A DNA stretch of 64,000 bases from Brooklawnia sp032229645 (GCA_963722295.1 CAVRLB010000006.1:62001-126000); one strand, 5' to 3'. Positions 42,296 to 50,835 are shown, counted from the first letter of the stretch. Program-made: numbers and translations. Notes: generated by a model not told the origin, from the sequence alone.

Positions 42296-44025
42296 TTCTC
42301 CGCGATCTGCTTGCGGACCTCACCACGCAAGACCTTGCCCAGCATTGAGCGGGGCAAATCGTCCACCTTCACGAAATGCCTCGGCACCTTGTATGCGGCC
42401 AGGTTCGTCTTTGCCCAATCCCGCAACTGCTTGTCGTTCACCTCGAACCCGTCATCTGTGACAATCGCGGCGACGACCTCCTCATCGCCGCGCCCGGTCG
42501 GAACGCCGACCACTGCCGCATCCAAAATGTGCTCGTGGCGTTTCAGTTCGGACTCGACTTCGCTTGGACTGACGTTGAAGCCGCCGGTGATGATGATCTC
42601 CTTCTTGCGATCCACGATTGTCGTGAACCCCTCATCATCCACGGTCACCACATCGCCGGTATGCAGCCAGCCGTCCACCAGCGTCTCTGCGGTCGCCTCC
42701 GGGTCTCGCCAATAGCCCTGGAAGATCTGCGGCCCCTTGATCATCAACTCGCCGGGTTCACCGACCTCGACCTCGCGATCCGCCTCGTTGACATCGACCA
42801 CTTTCATCAGCGTGGACGGGAACGGCACCCCGATGGTTCCCGACAGCCTGGTCGGGAAGAACGGATTGCCCAGCGCAACCGGAGAGGCCTCTGTGAGACC
42901 GTACCCTTCGACCAGCAGCCCGCTCGAAAGCGACTCCCACAGTTCGCGGGTATCCTCCGGCAACGCCATCGCACCCGAGATACACCAGCGGGCGCTGGCC
43001 AGCGACTGCCCCCGTTCGCGGGCGCCCTCGGCGGTGCGCTGGTAGAGAATCGGGACGACGCAGTAGATCGTCGCCGGATACTTGCGCCAGGCGTCCAGGA
43101 TCATCTCGGTGTCGGGCTTGGGGAAGAGCACCTGCCGCGACTGCTTGAGTACGCCGAAGGTGGTGTGCATGGTGACGCCGAACGAATGAAACATCGGCAG
43201 CACCGCGTAGTTGGTCTCTTCCCGGGGCGTCGCTCCGAGCATCCAGGCCTCGCCCTGCCGGGCATTCGCATAGAGATTGGAATGCGTGAGCATGGCGCCC
43301 TTGGCGCTGCCGGTGGTGCCCGACGTGTATTGGATGGCGGCCAGGTCGTTGACACTCGGGCGAGGGAATCGCCTGCTGAGCGGACGATGACTGATCAGCT
43401 TCTCCCAGCTGATCGTCCCCTTGGCGCCGTTGGACAATGCACTGCGTTTGGCCTTGAGTGCTGGGATGGGCAGGCGGAGCGCGAACTGGAGGGTTCTTGG
43501 CATCGCCTTGATCAGGTTCACCGAAATGACCGTCGCCGGACGCGCATAGTTCGGCAGTTCGTCCAACTTCTCGATTGCCGAATCCATGCAGATGGCAACC
43601 CGCGCGCCGTGGTCTTCGAAGAGCCGGCCGAGTTCGTGTGCGGTATAGAGCGGGTTGTGTTCGATCACCACAGCGCCCAGCCGGACAATCGCGTAGAAGG
43701 CGATCAGATGCTGCGGACAGTTCGGCAATAGCAGCGCCACCCGATCTCCGGCTCGCACCCCCAGTTGGCGGAGCCCTTCGGCTGCCCGAGCAACCCGGTC
43801 CCCCAGCTGCCGATAGGTCATCTCGGCACCGAAGAAATCGGTCGCGACGTGACGTCCACCCTCGCGAGCGGCAGTCTCCAGCAGCGAGCTGAGCGGTTGA
43901 GTGGGCAACTCAATCTCGGTGGGGACCCCGGGCTGATAATGCTTGGTCCAATAGGGAGAACCGTCATCGAGCGTCCGGCGCCATGGCGGCAGGGCGGCTT
44001 GGGTCTGGAGCGGATCGGTGGCCAT
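42292..44025 (-). CDS. fadD: Long-chain fatty-acid--CoA ligase (FadD type)
   Basis: 577 residues of the ANL superfamily. The P-loop AMP-binding motif is IQYTSGTTGSAKGAMLTHSN near residue 229. A4/A5 VEGYGLTEASPVALGNPFFP is near 372 and A7 VDGWLHTGDVVTVDDEGFTT near 450. The hinge is IVDRKKEIIITGGFNVSPSE and the catalytic lysine is in RSMLGKVLRGEV near the C-terminus. It activates fatty or related carboxylic acids as acyl-CoA for beta-oxidation or lipid synthesis. It is the first gene of a two-gene operon with the FAD oxidoreductase. The start is the ATG at 44025. Confidence 0.93.
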   Translation of the reverse strand: MATDPLQTQAALPPWRRTLDDGSPYWTKHYQPGVPTEIELPTQPLSSLLETAAREGGRHVATDFFGAEMTYRQLGDRVARAAEGLRQLGVRAGDRVALLLPNCPQHLIAFYAIVRLGAVVIEHNPLYTAHELGRLFEDHGARVAICMDSAIEKLDELPNYARPATVISVNLIKAMPRTLQFALRLPIPALKAKRSALSNGAKGTISWEKLISHRPLSRRFPRPSVNDLAAIQYTSGTTGSAKGAMLTHSNLYANARQGEAWMLGATPREETNYAVLPMFHSFGVTMHTTFGVLKQSRQVLFPKPDTEMILDAWRKYPATIYCVVPILYQRTAEGARERGQSLASARWCISGAMALPEDTRELWESLSSGLLVEGYGLTEASPVALGNPFFPTRLSGTIGVPFPSTLMKVVDVNEADREVEVGEPGELMIKGPQIFQGYWRDPEATAETLVDGWLHTGDVVTVDDEGFTTIVDRKKEIIITGGFNVSPSEVESELKRHEHILDAAVVGVPTGRGDEEVVAAIVTDDGFEVNDKQLRDWAKTNLAAYKVPRHFVKVDDLPRSMLGKVLRGEVRKQIAEK

Positions 44026-44098
44026 ACCTTGGATTCTCCCACAGCATCGATCTCGACCACCGATAACGGCGGAGCCACGCCGCGCCCGCGCAGCCCCC

Positions 44099-44104
44099 TA
44101 GACT
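44099..44104 (+). promoter_or_regulatory. -10 element (TAGACT) of prs
   Basis: TAnnnT hexamer 5 bases before an in-frame ATG at 44110 and 41 bases before the GTG preferred as start. It allows either a leaderless start at 44110 or a short leader carrying the AAGGGG site. Confidence 0.4.
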
Positions 44105-44145
44105 GAGGCATGTCAGCGACGTGTGGCTGGAAGGGGTCTGGTCGC

Positions 44146-45126
44146 GTGAAGGACATCGTCGTTTTCTCCGGATCGGCACATCAGGGGTTCGCCAATCAGA
44201 TCTGCGAGCACCTCGGCATCAGATTGTCGCCGGTGCGCGTCAGCCGTTTCAGCAACGACTGCCTGCAAGCGCAGTTGCTGACCAATGTGCGTCAGCGCGA
44301 CGTCTACATCATTCAGCCGTTGGTTCCGCCCACTCAAGAACATCTCATGGAGCTGCTGCTGATGATCGATGCGGCCCGCGGTGCCTCCGCGGCCCAGATC
44401 ACCGCGGTGATCCCGCACTACGCGTACGCGCGCTCCGACAAGAAGGACGCGTCGCGGTTGTCGCTGGGCGGTCGGCTGGTCGCCGATCTGCTGGTGACCG
44501 CCGGCGTCTCCCGCGTCTTGACCATGCAGTTGCACTCGCCGCAGGTGCAGGGCTTCTTCAGCTGCCCGGTCGATCAGCTGACCGCGCTCGGGGTGCTCGC
44601 CGAACATTTCCGTGGCAGGGATCTCACCAACGGCGTGGTGGTCTCGCCCGACCTGGGCAATGCCAAGAACGCGACCCAGTTCTCCCGGCTGCTGGGACTT
44701 CCGGTGGCAGCGGGCAGCAAGCGACGGCTCGCCGACGACAAGGTGGTCGTCGACTCGGTCGTCGGCGATGTGACCGGGCGCCACGCGATCGTGCTGGACG
44801 ATGAGATCGCCACCGGCGGTTCGATCATCGAGATCACCCAGCGACTCAAGGATTTCGGTGCTCTGTCGGTCACCGTCGCCTGTACCCACGGGCTCTTTGC
44901 CGGACGTGCGGTCGAGCGTCTGCGCGCCAACGACTTCATCGACGGCGTCGTCAGCACCGACACCGTGCCACCGCCCGCCGACTGGCCGGAGTTGACCACC
45001 ATCAGCGTGGCCCCGCTCTTCGCCGACGCCATCGAACGCATCCATCGTGGACGCTCGGTGAGCAGACTCTTCAAGGACGTCGACCCGGCCTACGCTCCCC
45101 CCGTGACACCCGAAGGCCTCTTCTGA
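44146..45126 (+). CDS. prs: Ribose-phosphate pyrophosphokinase
   Basis: 326 residues. It makes PRPP from ribose 5-phosphate and ATP. The N-terminal DIVVFSGSAHQGFANQICEH, the flexible-loop PHYAYARSDKKDASRLSLGG and the PRPP loop VLDDEIATGGSIIEITQRL define the family. The loop differs from the DDMIDTGGT found in most bacterial enzymes, so this may be a divergent paralogue and a second prs may exist elsewhere. The GTG at 44146 has AAGGGG 9 bases upstream. The in-frame ATG at 44110 would add 12 residues (MSATCGWKGSGR) and sits at a leaderless-type promoter. Confidence 0.9.
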   Translation: MKDIVVFSGSAHQGFANQICEHLGIRLSPVRVSRFSNDCLQAQLLTNVRQRDVYIIQPLVPPTQEHLMELLLMIDAARGASAAQITAVIPHYAYARSDKKDASRLSLGGRLVADLLVTAGVSRVLTMQLHSPQVQGFFSCPVDQLTALGVLAEHFRGRDLTNGVVVSPDLGNAKNATQFSRLLGLPVAAGSKRRLADDKVVVDSVVGDVTGRHAIVLDDEIATGGSIIEITQRLKDFGALSVTVACTHGLFAGRAVERLRANDFIDGVVSTDTVPPPADWPELTTISVAPLFADAIERIHRGRSVSRLFKDVDPAYAPPVTPEGLF

Positions 45127-45139
45127 GCGGTCGGGGTCC

Positions 45140-46345
45140 TCAGATCCCGTACTCGGTCGGCAGACCATCGGCAGCGCCGGAATCGACGGCCTCTGGTGCG
45201 TCGAATCCAGGCACCGGCGGCAGCGTGATCATCAGGCGCCAGCGACCGGACGGCTTGCTGATCGTGATAAACCCGCCCGCTGCTCGAGCCCGTTCCTCAA
45301 TCCCGAGCAAACCGAACGACGGCCGGCTCGTGGCCCGCTTAAGATCGCGGATCTGATTGGTGAACTCGGCTATCAACGTGCCCGCCTGGTGATCGACCCG
45401 GATGCTGCACTCGCTCCTGGCAGGCGCATGCTGGACGATGTTGTTGACTGCCTCGATGGTGATCGCCGCGAGCGTCCGGCACTGCAGGCTGGTCGGCGCC
45501 TCGGTCTTGACGTCCTGCGTGATCGCGAAACCCAAGGCGGCGAGCCGATCGGCCTGGCCCTCGATCAGCGCGGTCAGAGCGTCGGCGTCGATGATCTGCG
45601 GCTGGCCGCTGTCCATCGCTGGGCTGTCCTGCCGCAGACCGGTCAACAGCAGCCGCAGTTCGTGCGCGGCATCATTGCACGAGGTCGCGATCTGGGTGAA
45701 CTCGTTGGCCAGATCAGCTGGGGTCTCGGGACGCAGCGCTCCCATGTGGGCTCGCATCGCCGCCTGCGAGATCTTGTGAACGGCGTTGTCGTGCAGCTCT
45801 CTGGCGAGATCAAGCCGTAGCCCGGCCAGTTGATCGGCCGCCTGCTGACGTTCGGTCTCAAGTTGCTTGTGAGACGCACGCATGATGAGGCCGGCGCCCA
45901 CGCTCATCGCGAAGAGCACGGGAAAGATCACCAGGTTGGCTGCGGTGAGCGGACGATCGCCGCTCGCATGCAGGACCATGGTGCAAAAACCCAGGACCGA
46001 CAGCACCAAGGTGATCGGCACCGTGAATCGCGATGTCCTCCGCACCGCCGCCAGGATCGGCACGAACAAGGCGAGCCCGGCAGCCGAGACATCGTCGAAC
46101 GGCAGCCCAAGCGAGATCACCAAGCCTGCGCACACCAAGGCTGCACCGGGCAACAACATCACACCCGAGATGGCCGCCCCAACGCACAGCACGATCATCG
46201 CCGACCAGCTCAGCACCGATTCGGGCATGTTGGCCATTCCGATGCCCGCTGCCAGTGCCGTGATAGCGAATTCCAGCCAACCGGACTGCAGGAAGCGGGA
46301 AATCCGCTCGAACCTATGGGACCCGGTGAATCTCGCTACTGGCAT
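45140..46345 (-). CDS. NarL-type sensor histidine kinase downstream of a peptide gene
   Basis: 401 residues. Five to six membrane helices occupy roughly the first 165 residues (FAITALAAGIGMANMP, SWSAMIVLCVGAAISGVMLL, TVPITLVLSVLGFCTMVLH, AANLVIFPVLFAMSVGAGLI) with almost no extracellular domain. A HisKA_3 dimerisation domain with the acceptor His in LARELHDNAVHKISQAAMRA is followed by a HATPase (TLAAITIEAVNNIVQHAPAR as N box, FGLLGIEERARAAGGFITIS as G box). The start is the ATG at 46345, which overlaps the end of the 40-residue peptide gene by 10 bases; a TTG 21 bases earlier is unlikely. A polytopic sensor without a periplasmic domain next to a small peptide resembles peptide-sensing kinases such as AgrC or ComD in plan only. 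Confidence 0.88.
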   Translation of the reverse strand: MPVARFTGSHRFERISRFLQSGWLEFAITALAAGIGMANMPESVLSWSAMIVLCVGAAISGVMLLPGAALVCAGLVISLGLPFDDVSAAGLALFVPILAAVRRTSRFTVPITLVLSVLGFCTMVLHASGDRPLTAANLVIFPVLFAMSVGAGLIMRASHKQLETERQQAADQLAGLRLDLARELHDNAVHKISQAAMRAHMGALRPETPADLANEFTQIATSCNDAAHELRLLLTGLRQDSPAMDSGQPQIIDADALTALIEGQADRLAALGFAITQDVKTEAPTSLQCRTLAAITIEAVNNIVQHAPARSECSIRVDHQAGTLIAEFTNQIRDLKRATSRPSFGLLGIEERARAAGGFITISKPSGRWRLMITLPPVPGFDAPEAVDSGAADGLPTEYGI

Positions 46346-46458
46346 AGCCAGAAGAAGACGTTGCAATACCAGGGCAATCCATTGCCGAAGGTGGTGATCA
46401 CTAGCCCTGCAACAGCGGCGTATTTGATGACGGCAGCTTGGCTGAGCGGCGAGCGCAT
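46336..46458 (-). CDS. 40-residue hydrophobic peptide, candidate signal or modified peptide precursor
   Basis: An open frame of 40 codons from the ATG at 46458 to TAG, with GAGGAG 7 bases upstream, one of the better ribosome binding sites in the window. A short N-terminal segment (MRSPLSQAAVIKY) leads into a hydrophobic core (residues 14-25) and a striking aromatic C-terminus, NGLPWYCNVFFWLCQ, with Cys32 and Cys39. The stop overlaps the sensor kinase start (ATGCCAGTAG), so kinase translation is coupled to it. The response regulator gene lies 81 bp upstream. Possibilities are a pheromone-like autoinducer, a ribosomally made modified peptide, a small membrane regulator of the kinase, or a translated leader. 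No known family is recognised. Confidence 0.6.
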   Translation of the reverse strand: MRSPLSQAAVIKYAAVAGLVITTFGNGLPWYCNVFFWLCQ

Positions 46459-46492
46459 GGTGAACTCCTCACGGATCCGGGCTAACCCCACC

Positions 46493-46498
46493 AGATTA
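46493..46498 (-). promoter_or_regulatory. Candidate -10 element (TAATCT) for the peptide-kinase genes
   Basis: TAnnnT hexamer on the minus strand in the 81-bp gap between the response regulator stop and the peptide start, 34 bases before its ATG. TCCTGA 18 bp upstream is a weak -35. It would let the peptide and kinase be expressed separately from the regulator. Confidence 0.35.
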
Positions 46499-46539
46499 AC
46501 TCGTGAAGTGCGGCATTCAGGAATGGTCCGGCGCAGCCG

Positions 46540-47223
46540 TCAACTCTGGTTGATGGGCTCTTGGTGTTCGCCGATCAGGCCCCATTCATTGGCGAGCGTC
46601 GCGATCTCGGCGCGATTGCGCTTGTCAAGCCTGGTCAGCAGGCGACTCACATAGGTCTTCACCGTGCTGACGGAGTACCCCAGCTGCTCACCTATCTGAG
46701 CATTGGTCAAGCCATATCCGATCAGCCGGACGAGATCGACATCGGTGATCGACAGATCGGCCGGCGGCTGCGAGTGGGTCTGCGTCCGGGCCAGCACCTG
46801 ATAGACAAGTTGCGGCGAGATCAACGCGTCTCCGGAGTGCGCACTTCGAACCCCGAACTGAATCAGCTCCGGGCTGTCGGTCTTCAACAGGAAGCCCGAT
46901 GCCCCGGCCGACAGCGCGTCCATCAGCAGTGTGTCGCTGGCCAACGCGGTGAAGCAGAGCACCTTGAGGTTGAAGGGCGCTCGGGTCAACCGTCTGGTGG
47001 TCTCGATGCCGTTCAAGCGCGGCATGTGAATGTCGACGATGGCCACATCCACGTCCAAGTCGCCGGCGATCCGGATCGCGTCCAGACCGTCGCCGGCCAC
47101 GCCGGCCAGCTCGATGCCGTCGGCCGCCGCCAAGTAGGTTGCGACCGCGCGTTGCGCAAGCGCGTCGTCCTCAACGAGCAGCACACGGATCACCTGCTCG
47201 TCGTCCCCGCCGGTTGTCTTCAC
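46540..47223 (-). CDS. NarL/LuxR-family response regulator
   Basis: 227 residues. The receiver domain has VLLVEDDALAQRAVATYLAA, the acceptor Asp in DVAIVDIHMPRLNGIETTRR, Thr in VLCFTALASDTLLMDALSAG and Lys in ASGFLLKTDSPELI. The C-terminal LuxR helix-turn-helix is LIGYGLTNAQIGEQLGYSVS then TVKTYVSRLLTRLDKRNRAE. The GTG at 47223 is chosen because TATGGT ends 6 bases upstream (leaderless pattern); a GTG 27 bases earlier is in frame. It is upstream of the peptide and kinase genes on the same strand and is their obvious partner. Confidence 0.9.
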   Translation of the reverse strand: MKTTGGDDEQVIRVLLVEDDALAQRAVATYLAAADGIELAGVAGDGLDAIRIAGDLDVDVAIVDIHMPRLNGIETTRRLTRAPFNLKVLCFTALASDTLLMDALSAGASGFLLKTDSPELIQFGVRSAHSGDALISPQLVYQVLARTQTHSQPPADLSITDVDLVRLIGYGLTNAQIGEQLGYSVSTVKTYVSRLLTRLDKRNRAEIATLANEWGLIGEHQEPINQS

Positions 47224-47229
47224 GCGATG

Positions 47230-47235
47230 ACCATA
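47230..47235 (-). promoter_or_regulatory. -10 element (TATGGT) for the leaderless response regulator
   Basis: TAnnnT hexamer ending 6 bases before the GTG at 47223, without a ribosome binding site. It lies at the 5' side of the mshB stop. Confidence 0.4.
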
Positions 47236-47256
47236 CCGACGATCGGGCACCTGGGG

Positions 47257-48021
47257 CTAGCGGATGCGCCGCAGACCAGCGCTGAGCGGAAGCTCCTGAT
47301 GCTGGCCGCCGACATGGACGATCCGGCCGTCGACAACACTGAGCTGGGTGGCATGACAGCGCAGCGCGGCGACCACCGTCGACCGCTGATCTGACAGATC
47401 GAACCATTCAAATCCGTCGGCACCAGGTTCGGACGCGACCTCGACGAGCGGCAGACCGGCCGCCTGGGCAGCCTCGTCCGCCAGTTCATGCGCACGCACA
47501 TGATCGGGATGCCCGTAGCTGCCCAGCCGGTCGTAGCCAACCAGCACACTCGGCCGGATCAGGTCGATCAACGCCAGGAGGTCGGCGACCTCATCGTCCA
47601 GACTGGACGCGGTGAAGGTCCGCGGATCGTCGATCTCGGCCGGACCGGCCAGGCCTTCGGCGATCCAGCGCATCCCGGAGTCGTGATAGTCCCGCCGTTG
47701 GTGGCCCACGGCCCGCGCCGGCGGGGTGCCCAAGACGTAGGCAGCTGTTATCCCGAGCGTCTGGGCGGCGCGCGCCAGTTCGTCCTCGCGCACCCGCACC
47801 AGTTCGCCGGCGGTGGTGGACTCGGGCAGCACGCCGGCAACGATTTCACCCTGCTCACCCCGGGTGCAGGTCAGCAACTGAACCTCTACCTTGTTGGCCG
47901 CCAGCCACGCCATCAAAGAGCCGGTCTGCACTGTCTCATCGTCCGGATGGGCGTGCACGAACAGGGGAACGACTGTGGCATCTTCGCTGGCCTCGGCCAG
48001 CAGCTCACGCGGGTTGGTCAA
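47257..48021 (-). CDS. mshB: PIG-L family deacetylase, probable MshB
   Basis: 254 residues. The zinc-binding LmbE/PIG-L motif VPLFVHAHPDDETVQTG is at the N-terminus and the third ligand is in GYDRLGSYGHPDHVRAHEL. GlcNAc-Ins deacetylase MshB performs the second enzymatic deacylation step in mycothiol synthesis. The overlap with an MshA-like glycosyltransferase gene makes MshB more likely than the related amidase Mca or another PIG-L enzyme. The TTG start at 48021 overlaps the upstream stop by 4 bp (TTGA). It is shorter than mycobacterial MshB (about 300 residues), so assignment is by context. Confidence 0.75.
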   Translation of the reverse strand: MTNPRELLAEASEDATVVPLFVHAHPDDETVQTGSLMAWLAANKVEVQLLTCTRGEQGEIVAGVLPESTTAGELVRVREDELARAAQTLGITAAYVLGTPPARAVGHQRRDYHDSGMRWIAEGLAGPAEIDDPRTFTASSLDDEVADLLALIDLIRPSVLVGYDRLGSYGHPDHVRAHELADEAAQAAGLPLVEVASEPGADGFEWFDLSDQRSTVVAALRCHATQLSVVDGRIVHVGGQHQELPLSAGLRRIR

Positions 48022-49268
48022 CGCGCGGCCTCCTGCAGATAGACCGCCTCCAGTTCTGCGGCAACAACCGGCCAGGATCTGGTGGCAGCGAATTCGCGGC
48101 CGGCTCTGCCGAACTCGGCACGGTATTCGGCCTCATCGGTGAATCGCCGCACCACATCGGCCCAGGCGCTCGGTTCACGACTGTCGAGCAGCAACCCGGT
48201 CACATCATCGAGCACCGATTCCGACATGCCGCCGCTGCGGCTTGCCACCACCGGCACCCCGGACGCCGATGCCTCCAGGTTGATCAGGCCGTAGGTCTCC
48301 GACCGGCTCGGATTCAACAGCACGCAGGCCCCACGCATCATCGTCGCCAACTCGTCGCGATCCTGGGAGCCCAGGAAGGTCACCTCGTCGCTCAATCCGA
48401 GCGAGGACGCCAGATCGCGCAGTTCCTTGGCGTACCACGAGAAGTCGACCGATGTCTCCCCCGCGATCACCAGCCGCGGACGATGCCCCGCCGGTAGCGC
48501 GGCCAGCGTCCGAATGGCCAGATCGGGGCCCTTCAATGGCTGCAAGCGGGCAGCGAAGAAGAGATAGCAACCGTCCCAGGCCCAGTGCGGCTCATCGGGA
48601 CGCAGCGGCCGGAACTGATCGATGTTCACCCCCGGGTACACGACCGCAACGCGTCCGGGATCGGCTCCGAGCCGGTCGACAATGGTCGCCTTCTCGGCTT
48701 CGCTGACCGCGATGATCCGATCGGATCGGGCGGCGACCTGCTGTTCGCCGGCATTTCGGCCCGACGATTCGGGCGGCTCCCCCGCCTCCAACGGCGCACC
48801 GACCGGAGCGGCCACCGAGTGATAGCTCTGCAGATGGGGCACCCCGGCGGCACGGGCGAGGGGCAACGCGGCCACCCCGGAGAACCAGTGATGCGAATGC
48901 ACGATGTCGACCCCGGCCCCTTCGGACGCCCACCAGCGCGACAGTGCCCGGCTGAACGGCTCGATCAAGACCTCCTGCTCGCTCTTCGCGACCGGCTGGG
49001 CAGGTCCCGCGTCCAGATTGAACAGACGCACCCCAGGGGCCAATTCGACGACCGACGGCGCGCCCGGGTCATCCCGGCGAGTGAGCAGGTCGACTCGATG
49101 CCCTCGGTCGGCGAGCGCCAGGGCGGAATTGAGGGCGACCACATTCATTCCGCCGGCATCGGCAGAACCAGGAGAAGCCGTCGGCGAGGTATGCATCGAG
49201 ACCATCACCACACGCAAGGGTTGCACTGCATGCTCAATAAGGTCCGCGCTGATCACCTGCACACTCAA
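48018..49268 (-). CDS. mshA: GT4 glycosyltransferase, probable MshA (mycothiol synthesis)
   Basis: Up to 416 residues, GT-B fold. The N-terminal VSMHTSPTASPGSADAGGMN block is the diagnostic MshA-type start, where the GGMN loop binds 1L-inositol 1-phosphate. The UDP-GlcNAc site is in FFAARLQPLKGPDLAIRTLA, PSRSETYGLINLEASASGVP and the EX7E-type glutamates. MshA joins GlcNAc to inositol phosphate, the first step to mycothiol. The start is not resolved: TTG at 49268, GTG at 49262 and GTG at 49226 are all in frame with no clear ribosome binding site. It is coupled to mshB. Confidence 0.82.
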   Translation of the reverse strand: MSVQVISADLIEHAVQPLRVVMVSMHTSPTASPGSADAGGMNVVALNSALALADRGHRVDLLTRRDDPGAPSVVELAPGVRLFNLDAGPAQPVAKSEQEVLIEPFSRALSRWWASEGAGVDIVHSHHWFSGVAALPLARAAGVPHLQSYHSVAAPVGAPLEAGEPPESSGRNAGEQQVAARSDRIIAVSEAEKATIVDRLGADPGRVAVVYPGVNIDQFRPLRPDEPHWAWDGCYLFFAARLQPLKGPDLAIRTLAALPAGHRPRLVIAGETSVDFSWYAKELRDLASSLGLSDEVTFLGSQDRDELATMMRGACVLLNPSRSETYGLINLEASASGVPVVASRSGGMSESVLDDVTGLLLDSREPSAWADVVRRFTDEAEYRAEFGRAGREFAATRSWPVVAAELEAVYLQEAAR

Positions 49269-49371
49269 TCATGAATTGCCGGTGAACGTCTCGGCCATTC
49301 ATCAAATCTCGACTCCACCACGAGCGAACGCGCTAGCCCACACGCATTCTTGAGGAAACTGGCAGCCGACG

Positions 49372-49400
49372 TGGCGAACTTCGCGCCAGGAACGTATCTT
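49372..49400 (+). promoter_or_regulatory. Promoter (TGGCGA - 17 bp - TATCTT) of the mutarotase gene
   Basis: The -35 is at 49372-49377 and the -10 at 49395-49400. The -10 ends 8 bases before the ATG at 49409 and no ribosome binding site is present, so the mRNA is probably leaderless. Confidence 0.5.
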
Positions 49401-49408
49401 ATGGACGT

Positions 49409-50281
49409 ATGACGGACATCGAGGTACCTCAGGGCATCACGCTCATCGACACTCCGCTTGCAGGTATCAAGGTTGATACCCCAGCAGCCACTGGTGTGAT
49501 CTATTTCAACGGAGCCCACATCGCCGCCTGGACCCCGGCCGGCCAGCACCCGGTGCTGTGGCTCAGCGATGCGGCCATCTTGGAGCCTGGTAAGGCGATT
49601 CGCGGTGGGATCCCGCTGCTGTGGCCGTGGTTCGGGGCCGGCGCGGACGGCAAGCATGCTCCGGCGCACGGCATCGCGCGCATCTCGGCCTGGAATCTGC
49701 TGCAGGCGAAGGTGAGCCCGGTCGGCACCGCAAGCATCATTCTTGGCCTGGACGGTGGCGCTGTGGACGCAGGGCTGGCCCCCGAGCTGCCCCGCGATTA
49801 CCGGCTCGAGTTGCACATCAGCATGGGCAAGACGCTGATCGTGCAACTGGTGGTGATGGCCGGTGAAGACGCGCTCGTCTTCGAGGACGGGCTGCACAGC
49901 TACTTCGCGGTCGGCGACATCGGCAAGACCCGGATCGAGGGCCTCGACGGTGCCGCCTTCAGCAACCGGCTGACCGACAGCTGTGCCACTCAGCAGGGCG
50001 ATGTCACCTTCGGCGCAGAGACCGACCAGATCTTCGAGTCCCAAGCATCGTTGCGCATCGTCGACGAAGAGTGGAACCGCACGCTGCTGATCGAGAAGGT
50101 CGGGTCGGTACAATCGGTGATCTGGAATCCCTGGATCGCCAAGGCGGCCGCAACAGCCGATCTCGGGGACGACGACTGGCAGCACTTCGTGTGCGCCGAA
50201 GCCGTGAATGTCCGCGAACAGTCGATCACCGTCGCCCCCGGCGGCCGCCACCTGATCAGCCAGACGATCTCGGTGCTCTGA
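49409..50281 (+). CDS. D-hexose-6-phosphate mutarotase (YeaD type)
   Basis: 290 residues of the aldose-1-epimerase superfamily, glucose-6-phosphate 1-epimerase branch. Signature regions are GIPLLWPWFGAGADGKHAPA, HGIARISAWNLLQAKVSP (catalytic His), EDGLHSYFAVGDIGKTRIEG and LIEKVGSVQSVIWNPWIAKA then CAEAVNV with the catalytic Glu. It speeds alpha/beta interconversion of hexose 6-phosphates. It is a single gene, divergent from mshA and convergent with the YbjQ-like gene 17 bp away. Confidence 0.9.
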   Translation: MTDIEVPQGITLIDTPLAGIKVDTPAATGVIYFNGAHIAAWTPAGQHPVLWLSDAAILEPGKAIRGGIPLLWPWFGAGADGKHAPAHGIARISAWNLLQAKVSPVGTASIILGLDGGAVDAGLAPELPRDYRLELHISMGKTLIVQLVVMAGEDALVFEDGLHSYFAVGDIGKTRIEGLDGAAFSNRLTDSCATQQGDVTFGAETDQIFESQASLRIVDEEWNRTLLIEKVGSVQSVIWNPWIAKAAATADLGDDDWQHFVCAEAVNVREQSITVAPGGRHLISQTISVL

Positions 50282-50297
50282 CTCCCCAGAACTGGGG

Positions 50298-50822
50298 TCA
50301 GCGCCCGTATCCCTGCGGATACTGCTGCTGGCCCCAGTTCTGCTGCGGACGCTGCTGCCCCGGCTGGGCGTAGCCCGGACCCGCGGGTGCGGCCGGATGG
50401 CCGGGCTGGGCCGGATAGCTTTGCGGCGGTTGACTCGGCTGCGCGCCGGCGGATTGACCGGACCCTGCCGTGGACTGCGGAATCGGCCCGCCGGGGATCT
50501 TCGCGTCCTCGATCGACTGAGGTGTCGCGCCGTCCTCGCCCTCCTCAATGGGAACGGCACTGACGGCGGTGCCGATCGCGGTGACGCAGGCACCGAGGCG
50601 ATCGGACTGCGAAATGTCGATCGAATAGCCGATCACCGCATTGGCAGCACGCTGCCCAGCCTGCTGAACCATCATCCGGACCGCCTGCTCCCGGCTGAGA
50701 TAGACCATTTCGGCCGGACCCATATCAGGCCGCACCTGCGGCTGATTTCCCACTCCGAAGACCTCGCCCAGCACAGCCTCGATCCGGTACCCCGGGATCT
50801 GGCTCATCGTGATCACCAACAT
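50298..50822 (-). CDS. YbjQ/UPF0145-like protein with Pro/Gln-rich tail
   Basis: 174 residues. The N-terminal 100 residues match the YbjQ (UPF0145, putative heavy-metal-binding) fold: ITMSQIPGYRIEAVLGEVFG, AVRMMVQQAGQRAANAVIGY, CVTAIGTAVSAVPI. A low-complexity tail of about 70 residues is rich in Pro, Gln, Gly and Tyr (PAQPGHPAAPAGPGYAQPGQ) and ends QQYPQGYGR. Such tails are common in actinobacterial surface-associated or disordered proteins. The ATG at 50822 follows a TACTGT hexamer by 7 bases. Confidence 0.72.
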   Translation of the reverse strand: MLVITMSQIPGYRIEAVLGEVFGVGNQPQVRPDMGPAEMVYLSREQAVRMMVQQAGQRAANAVIGYSIDISQSDRLGACVTAIGTAVSAVPIEEGEDGATPQSIEDAKIPGGPIPQSTAGSGQSAGAQPSQPPQSYPAQPGHPAAPAGPGYAQPGQQRPQQNWGQQQYPQGYGR

Positions 50823-50829
50823 GGCACCA

Positions 50830-50835
50830 ACAGTA
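50830..50835 (-). promoter_or_regulatory. -10 element (TACTGT) for a leaderless transcript
   Basis: TAnnnT hexamer 7 bases before the ATG at 50822; no ribosome binding site. Confidence 0.4.
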
